A stretch of DNA of 45,005 nucleotides from NCBI GenBank assembly GCA_011390365.1, contig JAABSM010000024.1, forward strand, positions 1 to 45,005, written 5' to 3'. Under the pieces are notes generated by a model. It saw nothing but the letters and a program-made list of their open reading frames with translations. It had not been told where the DNA came from and did not search any database. Shown piece by piece: positions 24,441 through 34,546 of the stretch (the stretch's first letter is position 1; each line of letters opens with the position of its first letter). The position numbers were made by a program, and so were the translations under genes. This stretch comes from Gammaproteobacteria bacterium (GTDB lineage Bacteria; Pseudomonadota; Gammaproteobacteria; Chromatiales; Chromatiaceae).

Positions 24441-25934
24441 CTACTCCCCGCAACAGCGGGGATCGAGCCCGTGCCGCCAGAACTGGCCCTCCTTTTCGAA
24501 CAGGCGACTGCTTTCGTCGGGGCCCCAGCTACCGGCGGGGTAAGTAGGAATATAGTCCCGCTCGGTGGCCCAGACCCGCAGCACCGGATCGACCACCTGC
24601 CAGGCGGCCTCCACCTCGTCGTAGCGCAGGAACAGGGAGCGGTCGCCATCGATGACATCGAGCAGTAGCTCCTCGTAGGCGTCGTTCTCGGTCTCCCCCT
24701 CGCCGCGCAGGCCCGCCTCCAGGCTGGTGTGGCGGGTGCGCATCTCCAGGCCCGGCTCCTTGACGGTCATCTCGATACGCATCGACTCCTGGGGCTGAAT
24801 GCCGAGGACGATCCAGTTCTGCTTCATGCGCTCGACCTGGGTGCCGCGAAAGAGTTGCAGGGGCGGGTGGCGAAAGCAGATGGAGATGATCGATTGCTTC
24901 TCGGCCATGCGCTTGCCGGTGCGCAGGTAGAAGGGGACGCCGCGCCAGCGCCAGTTGTCGATGTAGACCTTGAGGGCGGCGTAGGTCTCGGTGACGCTGT
25001 CACTGGGGACGTTGTCTTCTTGCAGATAGCCTGGCATCGCCTGGCCGTCGATATTCCCGGCGGCGTACTGGGCGCGAAAGGAGTGGGCGTGCACGGCGCT
25101 GTGGGGGATGGGGCGCACCGACTTGAGCACCTTGACCTTTTCGTCCCGCAGCGACTCCGCCTCCATTGAGACCGGCGGCTCCATGGCGACCAGCGTCAGC
25201 AATTGCAGCAGGTGGCTCTGGATCATGTCCCGCAACGCCCCGGCGCCGTCGTAGAAGGCGGCGCGACTGCCCACGCCGTAGGTCTCGGAGTGGGTGATCT
25301 GGACATGGTCGACGTAATTGCGATTCCACAACGGCTCCATCAGCAGGTTGGCGAAACGAAACACCAGCACGTTCTGCACCGTGCCCTTGCCCAGATAGTG
25401 GTCGATGCGGTAGATCTGATCCTCGCGCAGGTTGCGGGCGAGACGCCGTTGCAGCACCTGGGCGCTCTCCAGGTCGTAGCCGAAGGGCTTCTCCACCACC
25501 ACCCGCCGCCAGCCCCGCTCCTCGTCGAGGAGGCCCGCGCCGTTAAGGTTGTCGGTGACCACGCCGAACTCCGCCGGGCGGATGGCGAGGTAGAAGGCGA
25601 CGTTGTCGGGAAACGCGTCATTCTCGTCGATGAGGCGGGCCATGGCCGGGTAGACCTCGGCCTCGGTGATATCGCCGCGAAAGTAGTGCAAACGCTGGGC
25701 GAAACGATGAAATACCGCCTCATCGAGGCCGCCGCGGGCCTTTTCGGCGACCCAGCGCCGCACCTCTGCGACGCACTTCTCCTGGTCCCAGGGACGCCGC
25801 CCGACGGCGACGATGCGCGTCCCCTCCGGCAACTTGCCCGCCTGCTCCAGATGGTAGAGGGCGGGCATCAGCTTGACCTGGGAGAGGTTGCCGGTAGCGC
25901 CGAAGATGACGTAAGTGCATGACGGGTTGGCCAC
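24441..25934 (-). CDS. zwf: Glucose-6-phosphate 1-dehydrogenase
   Basis: Oxidises glucose 6-phosphate to 6-phosphogluconolactone with NADP, the first step of the oxidative pentose-phosphate pathway. 497 residues, normal length. The nucleotide-binding loop is FGATGNLS (residues 11-18), the family's VVVEKPFG follows, and the catalytic RIDHYLGK (about 188-195) is complete. The C-terminal dehydrogenase domain is uninterrupted. The gene lies 11 bp downstream of gnd on the minus strand, so the two form an operon supplying NADPH. The cytoplasmic enzyme should be active. No 6-phosphogluconolactonase gene is seen in the window. Confidence 0.97.
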   Translation of the reverse strand: MANPSCTYVIFGATGNLSQVKLMPALYHLEQAGKLPEGTRIVAVGRRPWDQEKCVAEVRRWVAEKARGGLDEAVFHRFAQRLHYFRGDITEAEVYPAMARLIDENDAFPDNVAFYLAIRPAEFGVVTDNLNGAGLLDEERGWRRVVVEKPFGYDLESAQVLQRRLARNLREDQIYRIDHYLGKGTVQNVLVFRFANLLMEPLWNRNYVDHVQITHSETYGVGSRAAFYDGAGALRDMIQSHLLQLLTLVAMEPPVSMEAESLRDEKVKVLKSVRPIPHSAVHAHSFRAQYAAGNIDGQAMPGYLQEDNVPSDSVTETYAALKVYIDNWRWRGVPFYLRTGKRMAEKQSIISICFRHPPLQLFRGTQVERMKQNWIVLGIQPQESMRIEMTVKEPGLEMRTRHTSLEAGLRGEGETENDAYEELLLDVIDGDRSLFLRYDEVEAAWQVVDPVLRVWATERDYIPTYPAGSWGPDESSRLFEKEGQFWRHGLDPRCCGE

Positions 25935-25945
25935 GAGTGCCTCCT

Positions 25946-27394
25946 TTATACGTTATAGCTGGTAGATTTCGCCACGCCGCCGCTGCCGGTCCAGTCGGTA
26001 TGGAAGAATTCGCCTTCGGGGCGATCGACCCGCTCGTAGGTATGGGCGCCGAAGTAGTCGCGCTGGGCCTGAATCAGGTTGGCGGGCAGACGGCCGCTGC
26101 GATAGCCGTCGAAGAAGGCGAGCGCCGAACTGAACGCGGGCAAAGGCACACCGAGTCCAATGCCCAGCTCCACCGCGCGTCGCCAGCCGGGCTCCGCCGC
26201 CATCAGGGCGTCGCGAAAGAACTCATCCAGCAGCAGACTCTCCAGTTTCGCGTTGCGGCTGTAGGCGGCCTTGATATTGTCGAGAAAACGGCTGCGAATG
26301 ATGCAGCCGCCGCGCCACATCAGGGCGATATCGCCGTAGTTGAGGTTCCAGCCATAGGCCTCCGCCGCCTCGCGCATGAGCATGTAACCTTGCGTATAAG
26401 AGATGATCTTGGAGGCGTAGAGGGCATCCTTGAGGGTCGGCAGGACGCGCTCGGTGTCGCCGTCGAAACGGCGATGGGGCTTGCCGTAGAGGGCCTCGGC
26501 CTTCTCCCGTTCGCTCTTGCGCGCCGACAGGCAGCGGGCGTAGACCGCCTCGCCGATGAGGGTCAGGGGCACGCCCAGATCCATGGAGCTGATGCCGGTC
26601 CACTTGCCGGTACCCTTCTGACCGGCACGGTCGAGGATCTTGTCGAGCAGCGGTTCGCCGTCGTCGTCGAGGGTGTTGAGGATATTGGCGGTGATCTCGA
26701 TCAGATAGGAGTCGAGCTTGCCCTGGTTCCATTCGGCGAAGATCTCGGCCATGCGCGCCGCCGACAGCCCCAGACCCCGTTTCATCATGTGGTAGGCCTC
26801 GGCGATCAGCTGCATATCGCCGTACTCGATACCGTTGTGGACCATCTTCACGTAGTGGCCGGCGCCGCCCTCACCCACCCAGTGGCAACAGGGCACCCCA
26901 TCCACCTTGGCGGCGATGGCCTGGAGGATGGTCTTGATCTCGGGCCAGGCCTCGGGGTCGCCGCCGGGCATGATCGAGGGGCCATGACGGGCGCCCTCCT
27001 CGCCGCCGGAGATGCCGCTGCCGACGAAGCGAATGCCCTTGCGCGCCAGGGTCTCGCAGCGGCGATTGGTATCCAGGTAGCGGGAGTTGCCGCCGTCGAT
27101 GAGGATGTCGCCCTCCTCCAGCAGCGGCAACAGCTGCTCGATGGTCTGATCCACCGGCGCGCCGGCGCGAATCATCAGCAGAATCTTGCGCGGCCGGCGC
27201 AGCTTGTCGACCAACTCCTCCAGGGTGTAGGCCCCGTGAAGATTGCCCCGCTCCTCCTCGGCGGCGAGAAGGTCCCGGGTGCGCCCGGCGCTGCGGTTGT
27301 AGACGCAAATGCTGAAACCGTGATCCGCGATATTCAGGGCCAGATTCTGCCCCATTACCGCCAGACCGATGAGTGCGATATCCGCCTGACTCAT
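25946..27394 (-). CDS. gnd: 6-phosphogluconate dehydrogenase (decarboxylating)
   Basis: Converts 6-phosphogluconate to ribulose 5-phosphate, CO2 and NADPH. 482 residues, the long bacterial form. The NADP-binding loop is GLAVMGQN near residue 10; substrate motifs [27 protein letters not shown] and [20 protein letters not shown] are intact. The C-terminal tail ([12 protein letters not shown] ... FFHTDW) is complete. A ribosome site (GGGAGC) stands about 8 bases before the ATG. First gene of the gnd-zwf operon. The opposite strand carries a long open frame that is only a GC-rich shadow. Confidence 0.97.
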   Translation of the reverse strand: MSQADIALIGLAVMGQNLALNIADHGFSICVYNRSAGRTRDLLAAEEERGNLHGAYTLEELVDKLRRPRKILLMIRAGAPVDQTIEQLLPLLEEGDILIDGGNSRYLDTNRRCETLARKGIRFVGSGISGGEEGARHGPSIMPGGDPEAWPEIKTILQAIAAKVDGVPCCHWVGEGGAGHYVKMVHNGIEYGDMQLIAEAYHMMKRGLGLSAARMAEIFAEWNQGKLDSYLIEITANILNTLDDDGEPLLDKILDRAGQKGTGKWTGISSMDLGVPLTLIGEAVYARCLSARKSEREKAEALYGKPHRRFDGDTERVLPTLKDALYASKIISYTQGYMLMREAAEAYGWNLNYGDIALMWRGGCIIRSRFLDNIKAAYSRNAKLESLLLDEFFRDALMAAEPGWRRAVELGIGLGVPLPAFSSALAFFDGYRSGRLPANLIQAQRDYFGAHTYERVDRPEGEFFHTDWTGSGGVAKSTSYNV

Positions 27395-27633
27395 GATTGC
27401 GATGCTCCCAATGCGATACCCGATGAGATTAATGTGTGCTGGTCCGAGAGTAGGGCATCATGCCCCGCCAATCAACCGCCAAACGTCCCGGTCAGGATCT
27501 GGATCAACAAAGCGCGCCCGGCCACCGCGAAGCGACGACTCAAACCCCTTGAATTCCCCCGAGCAAACGGCAACAATAAGCCAAACCCAATCGAAGGCCC
27601 CCGCGGGCATATCGTGAAACGAGGTAATTGCCG

Positions 27634-28731
27634 ATGTCCGAACACTCCCCCAGGATACTGATCGTCGATGACATCCCCGAGAATCTGTTCATCGTCGAGA
27701 ACGTCCTTCAGCACAAACAGTGTGAAACGGTTTCCGTTACCCGCGGGGCGGAGGCCCTGATCGAGGCGGAAAAGGGGGGCTTCGACCTGATCCTGCTTGA
27801 CATCCTGATGCCAGAGATGGACGGCTTCGAGGTCTGCGATCGCCTCAAGCGCAACCCGGCCACCGAGCACATCCCGGTAATCTTTCTCACCGCCCTGAAT
27901 GACGACGACAACATCCTGCGCGGCTTCGAGGCGGGGGGCGTGGATTACGTCACCAAGCCGTTCCGACCGGCGGAGCTGACGGCGCGGGTGATGACCCATG
28001 TCACCCTGCGTCGGCGCGAGCTGGAGCTCTCCAGCCTGAGCGCCAGCAAGGACAAGTTCATCTCGATCATCGCCGAGGAGTTGCGCCAGCCCTTCGGCGC
28101 CCTGCGCGGCGTGCTGCGCATGCTCCACGATGAGTACCCTGACCTCGACGACGGCGACCGCCGGGAGTACATCGAGCTGTCCTACCACAACGCCGACAAC
28201 CTCTACAAGCTGATCAACGGCCTGATGACCTGGAGCGGCCTGCAGCGAGGCGTGTTGCCCTTTCGCCCCACCGCCATCGACTTGCAGGCGGCGGTGGACG
28301 ACGCCCTCCATGAGTTCGCCGACAAGATCCAGCGCAAGAGACTGGAGATCGCCGTCGAACTGGCGGAGGGGGCCGAAGTCCACGCCGACCGCGAGATGCT
28401 CGACACCATCCTGCGCAACCTCATCGCCAACGCCATCATGTACAACGTAGAGGGCGGGAGGATCCGTATTCTTGCCGAAGACGCCGGGGCGGCCTGGCGC
28501 GTGGCGGTGATCGACACCGGCATCGGCATCGACGAGGAGGACCAGAAGGGCCTGTTTCGGATCGATGAGGAGCGCCGCGGTCGCGGCACCCATGGCGAGA
28601 CCGGCACCGGCATGGGCCTGATCCTGTGCAAGGAGCTGGTCGAAAAGCAGGGCGGCGAGATCGCGCTGGAGAGTCGCGGCGGCGAGACCCGGGCCGCCTT
28701 TACCCTCCCCAGGTTTCCCGTGCGGTCATGA
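27634..28731 (+). CDS. Receiver-histidine-kinase-like hybrid lacking the phospho-acceptor His
   Basis: 365 residues. The N-terminal receiver domain (7-125) has the acidic pair Asp12/Asp13, the phosphorylation site Asp56 (LILLDILMP) and Lys108. It is followed by a dimerisation helix and a C-terminal HATPase domain (about 240-363) with N-box NLIANAIMYN, DTGIGI and TGTGMGL. In the dimerisation helix the family normally reads IIAHDLRxPF; here it is IIAEELRQPF, so Glu148 replaces the histidine. ATP binding looks intact but ordinary autophosphorylation does not. ATG 27634 with GAGG 10 bases upstream is the start. It precedes another receiver gene by 49 bp, so they likely form an operon. Confidence 0.85.
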   Translation: MSEHSPRILIVDDIPENLFIVENVLQHKQCETVSVTRGAEALIEAEKGGFDLILLDILMPEMDGFEVCDRLKRNPATEHIPVIFLTALNDDDNILRGFEAGGVDYVTKPFRPAELTARVMTHVTLRRRELELSSLSASKDKFISIIAEELRQPFGALRGVLRMLHDEYPDLDDGDRREYIELSYHNADNLYKLINGLMTWSGLQRGVLPFRPTAIDLQAAVDDALHEFADKIQRKRLEIAVELAEGAEVHADREMLDTILRNLIANAIMYNVEGGRIRILAEDAGAAWRVAVIDTGIGIDEEDQKGLFRIDEERRGRGTHGETGTGMGLILCKELVEKQGGEIALESRGGETRAAFTLPRFPVRS

Positions 28732-28780
28732 CCGGCAGCGACGCAACGCGCCCGGCAATCACGGCAGAGAGGGCTAGGTA

Positions 28781-29560
28781 ATGTATCAGAACCTGGATTA
28801 CCGTCCCTTCGTCGAGATGCTCTACCAGCTGTGCATGGATCGCAAGAGCGGCTTTATCTTCTTCTCCACCCCCGACGACGCCTGGGGCAAGATCAAGCTC
28901 CACCAAGGCAATATCATCGGTTTCGGCTATCGCTCGATCTGGGGCGAACGGGCGATCGGCGAATTCCAGAAGATCGAAACCGTACGCTGCTTTTTCCAGG
29001 AAAAAACCAAACCCGACGAGGCCGCGCCGGCGCGCGACGCCTCGCTGCCGGCGACCACCGAGCTGCTCGCCCTGCTGCTGTCGGAAGACCCTCATGCCGC
29101 CCTCGCCCGGGTCAAGCAGGACCTTGAGGAGCAGCGTCAGCAGATCGACCTGGAGGAAGCGATCACCAGACCCCATCGGGAGGCCGGTCGCAAGTCGGTG
29201 CTGATCGCCGACGACAGCCGCGTGGCGCGCGCCATTCTGAGCAAGCCGCTGGTGGTAGCGGGATACGACGTGCGCGAGGCCCGCGACGGCTTCGAGGCTA
29301 TCGGCCTGGCCCAGGACGATCCGCCCGACCTGATACTGCTCGACGTCAACATGCCCGGCATCGACGGCTTCAAGGTGCTCGACACCCTGCGCCACAATCG
29401 CCGCACCAAGCACCTGCCGATCCTGATGCTGACCAGCAACGACGGCATCCTCGATCGCCTCAAGGGCAAGATAGCCTCCTGCGACGAGTATCTGGTCAAG
29501 CCAGTGGACACCACCGAACTGCTGCAACTGGTGCGCAAGCACATCAACCTTCCCGCATAA
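28781..29560 (+). CDS. Response regulator with N-terminal PatA/DUF4388-like domain
   Basis: 259 residues, no DNA-binding domain. The N-terminal part (about 1-75: MYQNLDYRPFVEMLY ... GKIKLHQGNIIGFGY) resembles the DUF4388/PatA-type effector domain, with its hallmark strand-then-G-N-I turn. After a Glu/Gln-rich linker, a receiver domain spans about 138-257, with Asp pair in LIADDSR, phosphorylation Asp188 (LILLDVNMPG) and Lys240 (YLVKPV). It is likely a signalling adaptor that acts by protein contact. It follows the hybrid kinase-like gene, and the AEC transporter follows 27 bp after it. Confidence 0.8.
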   Translation: MYQNLDYRPFVEMLYQLCMDRKSGFIFFSTPDDAWGKIKLHQGNIIGFGYRSIWGERAIGEFQKIETVRCFFQEKTKPDEAAPARDASLPATTELLALLLSEDPHAALARVKQDLEEQRQQIDLEEAITRPHREAGRKSVLIADDSRVARAILSKPLVVAGYDVREARDGFEAIGLAQDDPPDLILLDVNMPGIDGFKVLDTLRHNRRTKHLPILMLTSNDGILDRLKGKIASCDEYLVKPVDTTELLQLVRKHINLPA

Positions 29561-29587
29561 CCCTCTTCTTTAAAGGCCCCACTTCCG

Positions 29588-30496
29588 ATGCTGGATGTAC
29601 TGGCTCAAATGGCGGCGCTGCTGATGTGCGGCATCGGCTGGCGCATCGTCCGCCCGATGGGGCTGGACGCCGATGCCACCCGCCGCGCCATCACCGGGCT
29701 GGTCTTCGCCCTGCTGCTGCCGGCGCTGGTGCTGCGGGTGCTATGGCAGGCCCCGCTCGGCAAGGAGAGCCTGTGGCTGGCGCTGATCGCCGCCGCCGGG
29801 GTGCTGTTCGGCATCCTGCTGGCGTGGCTGATCTATCGCGCCATGGGGGTGTCGCGGGTGGTGGTGGGCACCATGATCATCGCCGCCGGCTGGCCCAACG
29901 CCACCTACCTGGGCCTGCCGGTGCTCAGCGAGACCCTCGGCGAATGGGCGCAAAGCGTGGCAATTCAGTACGACCTGTTCGCCTGCACGCCATTGCTGCT
30001 GACCCTGGGGATCCTGCTGGCGCGCGCCCATGGCGAGGACCAGGACGGCGAGAGCCCGTGGATGGCGCTGCTCAAGGTACCGCCGCTGTGGGCCGCGGCG
30101 GCGGGGGTATTGCTCAATATCGGCGACGTCGAGATGACCCCCTGGACCGAAGGAGTGCTCGACAAGCTCGGCATGGCGGTGCCCAGCCTGATGCTGATCG
30201 CGGTGGGCATGGGCCTGCGCTGGGACACCCTGGGCTGGCGCCAACTACGCATCCTCGCCCCGGTCGCCCTGATCCAACTGGCGCTGACGCCGCTGCTCGC
30301 CTACTGGCTGACCGGTCTGGTCGACCTCTCCGAGCCCATGCAACTCGCCATCACCCTCGAAGCCGCCATGCCCACCATGGTCCTCGGCGTGGTGCTGTGC
30401 GACCGCTACCGCCTCGACTCCGGCCTCTACGCCGCCGCCGTCACCATCACCACCCTGCTGTCGCTGTTTACCCTGCCGTTGTGGTATGGGGGCTGA
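29588..30496 (+). CDS. AEC family transporter (auxin efflux carrier family)
   Basis: Inner-membrane carrier of 302 residues with eight to ten hydrophobic segments across its length. The N-terminal MLDVLAQMAALLMCGIGWRI, the half-way GWPNATYLGLPVL (the family's conserved Asn-Gly-Pro region) and the C-terminal LEAAMPTMVLGVVL match AEC carriers of organic acids or malonate. The substrate cannot be told. It follows two signalling genes at 27 bp and may be co-transcribed, but no functional link is evident. A near-palindrome 30 bp downstream probably ends the transcript. Confidence 0.85.
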   Translation: MLDVLAQMAALLMCGIGWRIVRPMGLDADATRRAITGLVFALLLPALVLRVLWQAPLGKESLWLALIAAAGVLFGILLAWLIYRAMGVSRVVVGTMIIAAGWPNATYLGLPVLSETLGEWAQSVAIQYDLFACTPLLLTLGILLARAHGEDQDGESPWMALLKVPPLWAAAAGVLLNIGDVEMTPWTEGVLDKLGMAVPSLMLIAVGMGLRWDTLGWRQLRILAPVALIQLALTPLLAYWLTGLVDLSEPMQLAITLEAAMPTMVLGVVLCDRYRLDSGLYAAAVTITTLLSLFTLPLWYGG

Positions 30497-30529
30497 CGGA
30501 GAAGTTGGAAGTTGGAAGACAATTGCCAC

Positions 30530-30584
30530 GGTCCTTTAGCTCTTGCCCACATATTTCACCGGAGCGGGCTAGAGCTAAAGGTCC
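30530..30584. terminator. Inverted repeat between convergent genes
   Basis: GGTCCTTTAGCTCT (30530-30543) and AGAGCTAAAGGTCC (30571-30584) pair with one mismatch. It lies between the AEC transporter and the convergent Uma2-like gene and may stop transcription from both sides. An 8-bp tandem repeat (GTTGGAAG) precedes it. Confidence 0.45.
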
Positions 30585-30590
30585 GACCAA

Positions 30591-31748
30591 TCAGGCGTCA
30601 AGAAAGCGCCGATCCCCCCGAACCCAGGCAAACCCCAACTTGCCGCCGCCGGAGAGATCCCGCATCGCCAGCTCATCGGGCCGTGCCTTGAGCCCCATCA
30701 CGGACAGCAGTCGGTTGAAGTGCTCGATCCCCTGATCCGATGAGCTAAAGGAGTGGACTAGGGTCAGGGCCAGCGGGGCCTTGAAGCGTCGCGCCTCGAT
30801 CACCGCCGAGGCGGCCCTTTGCAGCAGGGAGTACTTGATATCATCCGGCGGCGGAAAAGAGATCTCCAACTGCTCGCAGATATGGCGCAGACGCTTATCC
30901 TTGCCCTCGGAACGGGTCGCGTTCCACTCCCCCACCGTCTGACCGAATGACTCCCGCGCCTTGGCGTCGACGGTGATCGAGGCGAGTCCGGCGCGGGTCT
31001 CCGCCAGCAGCCAGATATCGTTGCGCGCCGGCCGCGCGCCGCCGGGCAGAGGCACCTGATACTCCGGCACCACGAACAGGGCGTTGGCCTCGCCGATACC
31101 CGGCGTATCGCCCAGCACCCGCGAGATCTCCGGCGGAATGCCGTTGTTTTCCTCCCAGCAATGGGCCATGGCCCGGGTCGGCATGCCCCGCTGCCAGTGC
31201 TTGTCCGGTTCCGCCAGCAGGTGTTTCCAGTCATCCGGTCCGATACTGGGCAGGAAGATCTTGCGATCGCCACCGCCACGACGCAAAGCGGTGACCAGGC
31301 GATGCTCCCCCCTTGCCTCCTCCTGTCGCCGCTTGCTCTCGCCGCCGAAGATGGCGGCGAAGTCGACCGCGACCCCCTGCCGCTCCACCTGCTCTTCATG
31401 AAAAAGATGCCTTCCCTGTTGCTCCAGCACCAGTACACTGTGACTGACCGGCTCGACCACCCAGCAGGATCGCACCCCGGCCATCTCCAGCGTCCGCGCC
31501 CGCTCCAGGCTCTCGTTCATGGTACGCCGACCATCCATGATGTCGATTGCCACCAGCGGCGCCTCGGCGACCACCTCCACATCCTTGAACAGGTCAGGAT
31601 CAAATGCCCCGCTGCGATAGATGGAGAGATCGGGGGGCGCATCCGCGGCCGCCTCCAGCGACACCGACGGCAGGCAAAGGAGCTTTTCGCTGGCGGCCAG
31701 TTGCGCCATGATGCGGGAGAGGATATAACTGCGATTGAGTGAGGCCAT
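30591..31748 (-). CDS. Uma2-like / DUF6946-like two-domain protein
   Basis: 385 residues, apparently two nuclease-like modules in one frame. The first 140 residues resemble the Uma2 (DUF820) endonuclease fold: PDLSIYRSGAFDPD, VVAEAPLVAIDIMDG, then the helix with MAGVRSCWVVEPVSHSVLVL. The Uma2 catalytic Glu position reads Asp here. From about residue 165 it switches to a DUF6946-like domain: LPSIGPDDWKHLLAEPDKHW, ALFVVPEYQVPLPGG, then TVDAKARESFGQTVGEW, whose D-A-K could be a nuclease D-x-K. The last 70 residues have no motif I recognise. Domain names are from memory. The gene stands alone. Function unknown; a nucleic-acid role is only suggested. Confidence 0.7.
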   Translation of the reverse strand: MASLNRSYILSRIMAQLAASEKLLCLPSVSLEAAADAPPDLSIYRSGAFDPDLFKDVEVVAEAPLVAIDIMDGRRTMNESLERARTLEMAGVRSCWVVEPVSHSVLVLEQQGRHLFHEEQVERQGVAVDFAAIFGGESKRRQEEARGEHRLVTALRRGGGDRKIFLPSIGPDDWKHLLAEPDKHWQRGMPTRAMAHCWEENNGIPPEISRVLGDTPGIGEANALFVVPEYQVPLPGGARPARNDIWLLAETRAGLASITVDAKARESFGQTVGEWNATRSEGKDKRLRHICEQLEISFPPPDDIKYSLLQRAASAVIEARRFKAPLALTLVHSFSSSDQGIEHFNRLLSVMGLKARPDELAMRDLSGGGKLGFAWVRGDRRFLDA

Positions 31749-31911
31749 TACGATCGATACCTGGAAATGACTGCCTGAGATAGCTGTACTAGTGCAGCAC
31801 CTATTTTTTCTCGATGGGTGAAATGAACAAAAGTTTCATTCATATTCAAAGCGTTATATGGAGTTGGCATTCATCAAAACGAACTAGGCGCCGCACTAGT
31901 TACCACACTAC

Positions 31912-32700
31912 TTACCACAACATCCGAATGCCAAGCAACACCAACAGCAGCGCAAAGACCCGCTTGAGCAGCACCCCGGGCAGACGGTGGGCCAGCGCCG
32001 CGCCCAGCGGCGCGGTGGCGACGCTGGCGAGACTGACGCCGAGCAGCGCCGGCAGGTGCAGGTAACCGACCACCGCGGGCATCTCCCGGGTCTCCTGCCA
32101 ACCGGCGATGAGAAAGCCCAAACTGCCGGCGACGGCGATGGGCAGGCCGCAGGCGGCGGAGGTGGCGATGGCCTGGCGCACCGCCACGTTGCACCATACC
32201 AGATAGGGCACGGTCATGGTGCCGCCGCCAACCCCCACCACCGCGGAGATCAGGCCGATGCCGCCCCCCACCGCGCCGTTGAAGAGACGCCCGGGCATGC
32301 CGCGGCGGGATTCGGGGATCAGATTGAGCCCCATCTGCGCCGCCACCGCCAGCGCGAAGATACCGAAGATCTTCCGCAACCCATCGCTGGGCAGCAGATC
32401 GGCGAGAAAGGCCCCGAGCAGGGCGCCGAGCAGAATGCCCGGGACCAACACGCGGAAGAGATCCCAGCGCACCGCGCCGCGCCGATGGTGGGCGCGGATC
32501 GACGAGAGGGAGGTGAAGACAATGGTGGCGAGCGAGGTGCCGATGGCGATGTGCATCACGCTGGCCGCGGGCATGTCGCCGGCGGCGAAGACCCAGGCCA
32601 GGATCGGCACGATCACCAGCCCGCCGCCGACGCCCAGGAGACCGGCGAGGACCCCGGCGAAGGCCCCCAGCAGCACGAAAACAACCAGATCGAAGGGCAT
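31912..32700 (-). CDS. TauE/SafE (TSUP) family membrane permease
   Basis: About 262 residues with two repeated halves, each beginning with a GVGGG loop: AGLLGVGGGLVIVP near the start and SAVVGVGGGTMTVP in the middle. That duplication is the TSUP signature. Eight hydrophobic segments are expected. Members export sulfite, sulfoacetate or related anions, so a sulfur role fits the host guess, but the substrate is not shown. It follows engB at 12 bp on the minus strand and is the last gene of the ppa-phosphodiesterase-engB group. GTG at 32703 is an alternative start one codon earlier. Confidence 0.9.
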   Translation of the reverse strand: MPFDLVVFVLLGAFAGVLAGLLGVGGGLVIVPILAWVFAAGDMPAASVMHIAIGTSLATIVFTSLSSIRAHHRRGAVRWDLFRVLVPGILLGALLGAFLADLLPSDGLRKIFGIFALAVAAQMGLNLIPESRRGMPGRLFNGAVGGGIGLISAVVGVGGGTMTVPYLVWCNVAVRQAIATSAACGLPIAVAGSLGFLIAGWQETREMPAVVGYLHLPALLGVSLASVATAPLGAALAHRLPGVLLKRVFALLLVLLGIRMLW

Positions 32701-32712
32701 CACGCGCCCGCG

Positions 32713-33339
32713 TCAGGCATCGCGGGTCGCGTCGCCGTCCCGCCCGAACCAGCGATCCAGCACCCGATAGGCCTCCGAGATCCCGCTGTGCTTGAGGGCG
32801 GAGAAGAGGATCGCCTCGCTCTCCACCGGCAACGCCTGCAACTCCTTCTCTACCGCGCGCAGCACGTTGAGCCCCGGCCCGCGCTTGAGCTTGTCCGCCT
32901 TGGTCAGCAACACGCACACCGGCAGCTCGCGACGCGCGCACCAGTCGAGCATGTGACGGTCGTACTCCTTGAGGGGATGGCGCACATCCATCAGCAACAC
33001 CACGCCGCACAGGCTGGCGCGCACCTCCAGGTACTCGGAGAGGGAGGCCTGCCACGCGTTCTTGACCGAGGCCGCCACCTTGGCGTAGCCGTAACCGGGC
33101 AGATCCACCAGCTTGCGGGCCTCATCCAGGGCGAAGTAGTTGATCAACTGGGTGCGGCCCGGGGTGCGGCTGGTGCGGGCGAGGGCCTTCTGGTGACAGA
33201 GGGCGTTAATGGCGCTCGACTTGCCGGCGTTGGAGCGTCCCGCGAAGGCCACCTCCATGCCCTCGTCCGGCGGGCCGTTGGCGATGCTGGAGGCGCTGGT
33301 AAGGAAGCTCGCCCCTTGATAAAAGGCTTGGCTGTTCAC
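32713..33339 (-). CDS. engB: Ribosome biogenesis GTPase EngB (YihA/YsxC)
   Basis: Essential GTPase for 50S ribosome assembly. 208 residues, the normal length. G1 is [10 protein letters not shown]3 is DLPGYG, G4 is TKAD and G5 is the SALKHSG segment. The start is GTG at 33339, which overlaps the stop of the phosphodiesterase gene as GTGA, so the two are translationally coupled. Starting at the GTG gives the standard N-terminus ([16 protein letters not shown]). The longer frame upstream is a shadow of the neighbouring gene. Cytoplasmic. Confidence 0.95.
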   Translation of the reverse strand: MNSQAFYQGASFLTSASSIANGPPDEGMEVAFAGRSNAGKSSAINALCHQKALARTSRTPGRTQLINYFALDEARKLVDLPGYGYAKVAASVKNAWQASLSEYLEVRASLCGVVLLMDVRHPLKEYDRHMLDWCARRELPVCVLLTKADKLKRGPGLNVLRAVEKELQALPVESEAILFSALKHSGISEAYRVLDRWFGRDGDATRDA

Positions 33340-33863
33340 TGGTGCTCGATGCCCTTGGGCACTTCCCGCACATGAAACTCCAGCGTCGCCAGATCCGCCA
33401 GCACATAGGTCGCCGGGGCCTTGCCCACACCACCGATGGTGCCGGGATTGACCACATGGGCGGTTCCACCCTTGATGGTGGGAATGGTCTCGAACTTCAT
33501 CTTGTGGGTGTGACCGCAGCAGACGATATCCCAATCCCCGGTCGCCGCCATGGCGCGGGCATAGTGGGGATAGTGGACCAGGAAGATGCGCCGCGCCGCC
33601 AGCGTCAACCCCGCATCCATACCGTAATAGGTGATCGCGTTATCCTTGCCCGCCAGCATCCCCATGGTATAGAGATCGCCGGTATTGTTGCCGTGGATCA
33701 CATGGATCGGCAAGGCGTGCTTGAGCAGGCAATGGAGGGTGCTGGGGGCGACCACGTCGCCGCAGTGCAGCACCGCCTCGGCCCCCTCCCCCTTGGCCTG
33801 CTCAACCGCGTAATCGAGCAGCGGGATATGGTCGTGACTATCGGAGAGAATACAGACTTTCAT
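33336..33863 (-). CDS. YfcE/MJ0936-type metallophosphodiesterase
   Basis: Calcineurin-like phosphoesterase of 175 residues, close to the small YfcE/MJ0936 phosphodiesterases. Metal-binding motifs are all present: D-x-H in [12 protein letters not shown] (HCGDVV), GNN (VIHGNNTGD), HYPH and GHTH (CCGHTHK). Family members split cyclic or model phosphodiesters in vitro; the true substrate is unknown. The stop overlaps the engB start by four bases. It lies 34 bp downstream of ppa on the same strand. Confidence 0.9.
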   Translation of the reverse strand: MKVCILSDSHDHIPLLDYAVEQAKGEGAEAVLHCGDVVAPSTLHCLLKHALPIHVIHGNNTGDLYTMGMLAGKDNAITYYGMDAGLTLAARRIFLVHYPHYARAMAATGDWDIVCCGHTHKMKFETIPTIKGGTAHVVNPGTIGGVGKAPATYVLADLATLEFHVREVPKGIEHQ

Positions 33864-33897
33864 GGTTCGGGTACTTCAGGATCCCAAAGGGAGCGGA

Positions 33898-34446
33898 TCA
33901 GAAGTTGGGCTTCTCCGGGGCATCCTGGTACATGCGCACGCTCTCCATGATCTCCGCCTTGGCCTCGTCCACCCCGGCCCAACCGCCGACGCGCACCCAC
34001 TTGCCCTCGTCCAGGTCCTTGTAGTGCTCGAAAAAGTGTGCGATGCGATCCAGCGCATCCTGGGGCAGGTCACGAAAGCTCTCCACCTTGCGGTAGCTCT
34101 TGCACAGCTTGTCGATGGGCACCGCCAGCACCTTGGCGTCGTCACCGGACTCATCGGTCATCTTCAGCACGCCCACCGGACGGCACAGGATCACCGACCC
34201 CGGAATCAGTGGGTAAGGGGTCAACACCAGCACATCCACCGGATCCCCATCCTTGGAGAGGGTGTGGGGCACATAGCCGTAGTTGCAGGGATAGTGCATC
34301 GCCGTCGACATGAAGCGATCGACGAACATCGCCCCCGTCTCCTTGTCCAGCTCATACTTCACCGGATCGGAATGGGCGGGGATTTCGATAATGACGTGAA
34401 TTTCGTTCGGCACGTTCGGGCCGGAACTGACTCGGTCCAGATTCAT
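33898..34446 (-). CDS. ppa: Inorganic pyrophosphatase
   Basis: Soluble family I pyrophosphatase that hydrolyses pyrophosphate to phosphate and pulls biosynthetic reactions forward. 182 residues, normal for bacteria. The active-site block [15 protein letters not shown] is complete, and [20 protein letters not shown] and [10 protein letters not shown] match the family. ATG 34446 with GGAG upstream gives [13 protein letters not shown]; a longer frame from 34479 adds 11 residues without a better ribosome site. It starts a minus-strand run with the phosphodiesterase and engB genes. Confidence 0.97.
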   Translation of the reverse strand: MNLDRVSSGPNVPNEIHVIIEIPAHSDPVKYELDKETGAMFVDRFMSTAMHYPCNYGYVPHTLSKDGDPVDVLVLTPYPLIPGSVILCRPVGVLKMTDESGDDAKVLAVPIDKLCKSYRKVESFRDLPQDALDRIAHFFEHYKDLDEGKWVRVGGWAGVDEAKAEIMESVRMYQDAPEKPNF

Positions 34447-34546
34447 GGGATCACTCCAGATCGCTCGCGGGACGGACATCCCGGTGAGAATGGTTGAAAC
34501 TTCGCGGGGCGCTGAAGATAGCCGTTATTGGGGGATTTGTCCAGTC

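Noticed and set aside
31987-33375. 462-codon plus-strand frame across the TauE/SafE permease and engB
   Set aside because: Antisense to two clear genes, His/Gln/Gly-rich, no ribosome site.
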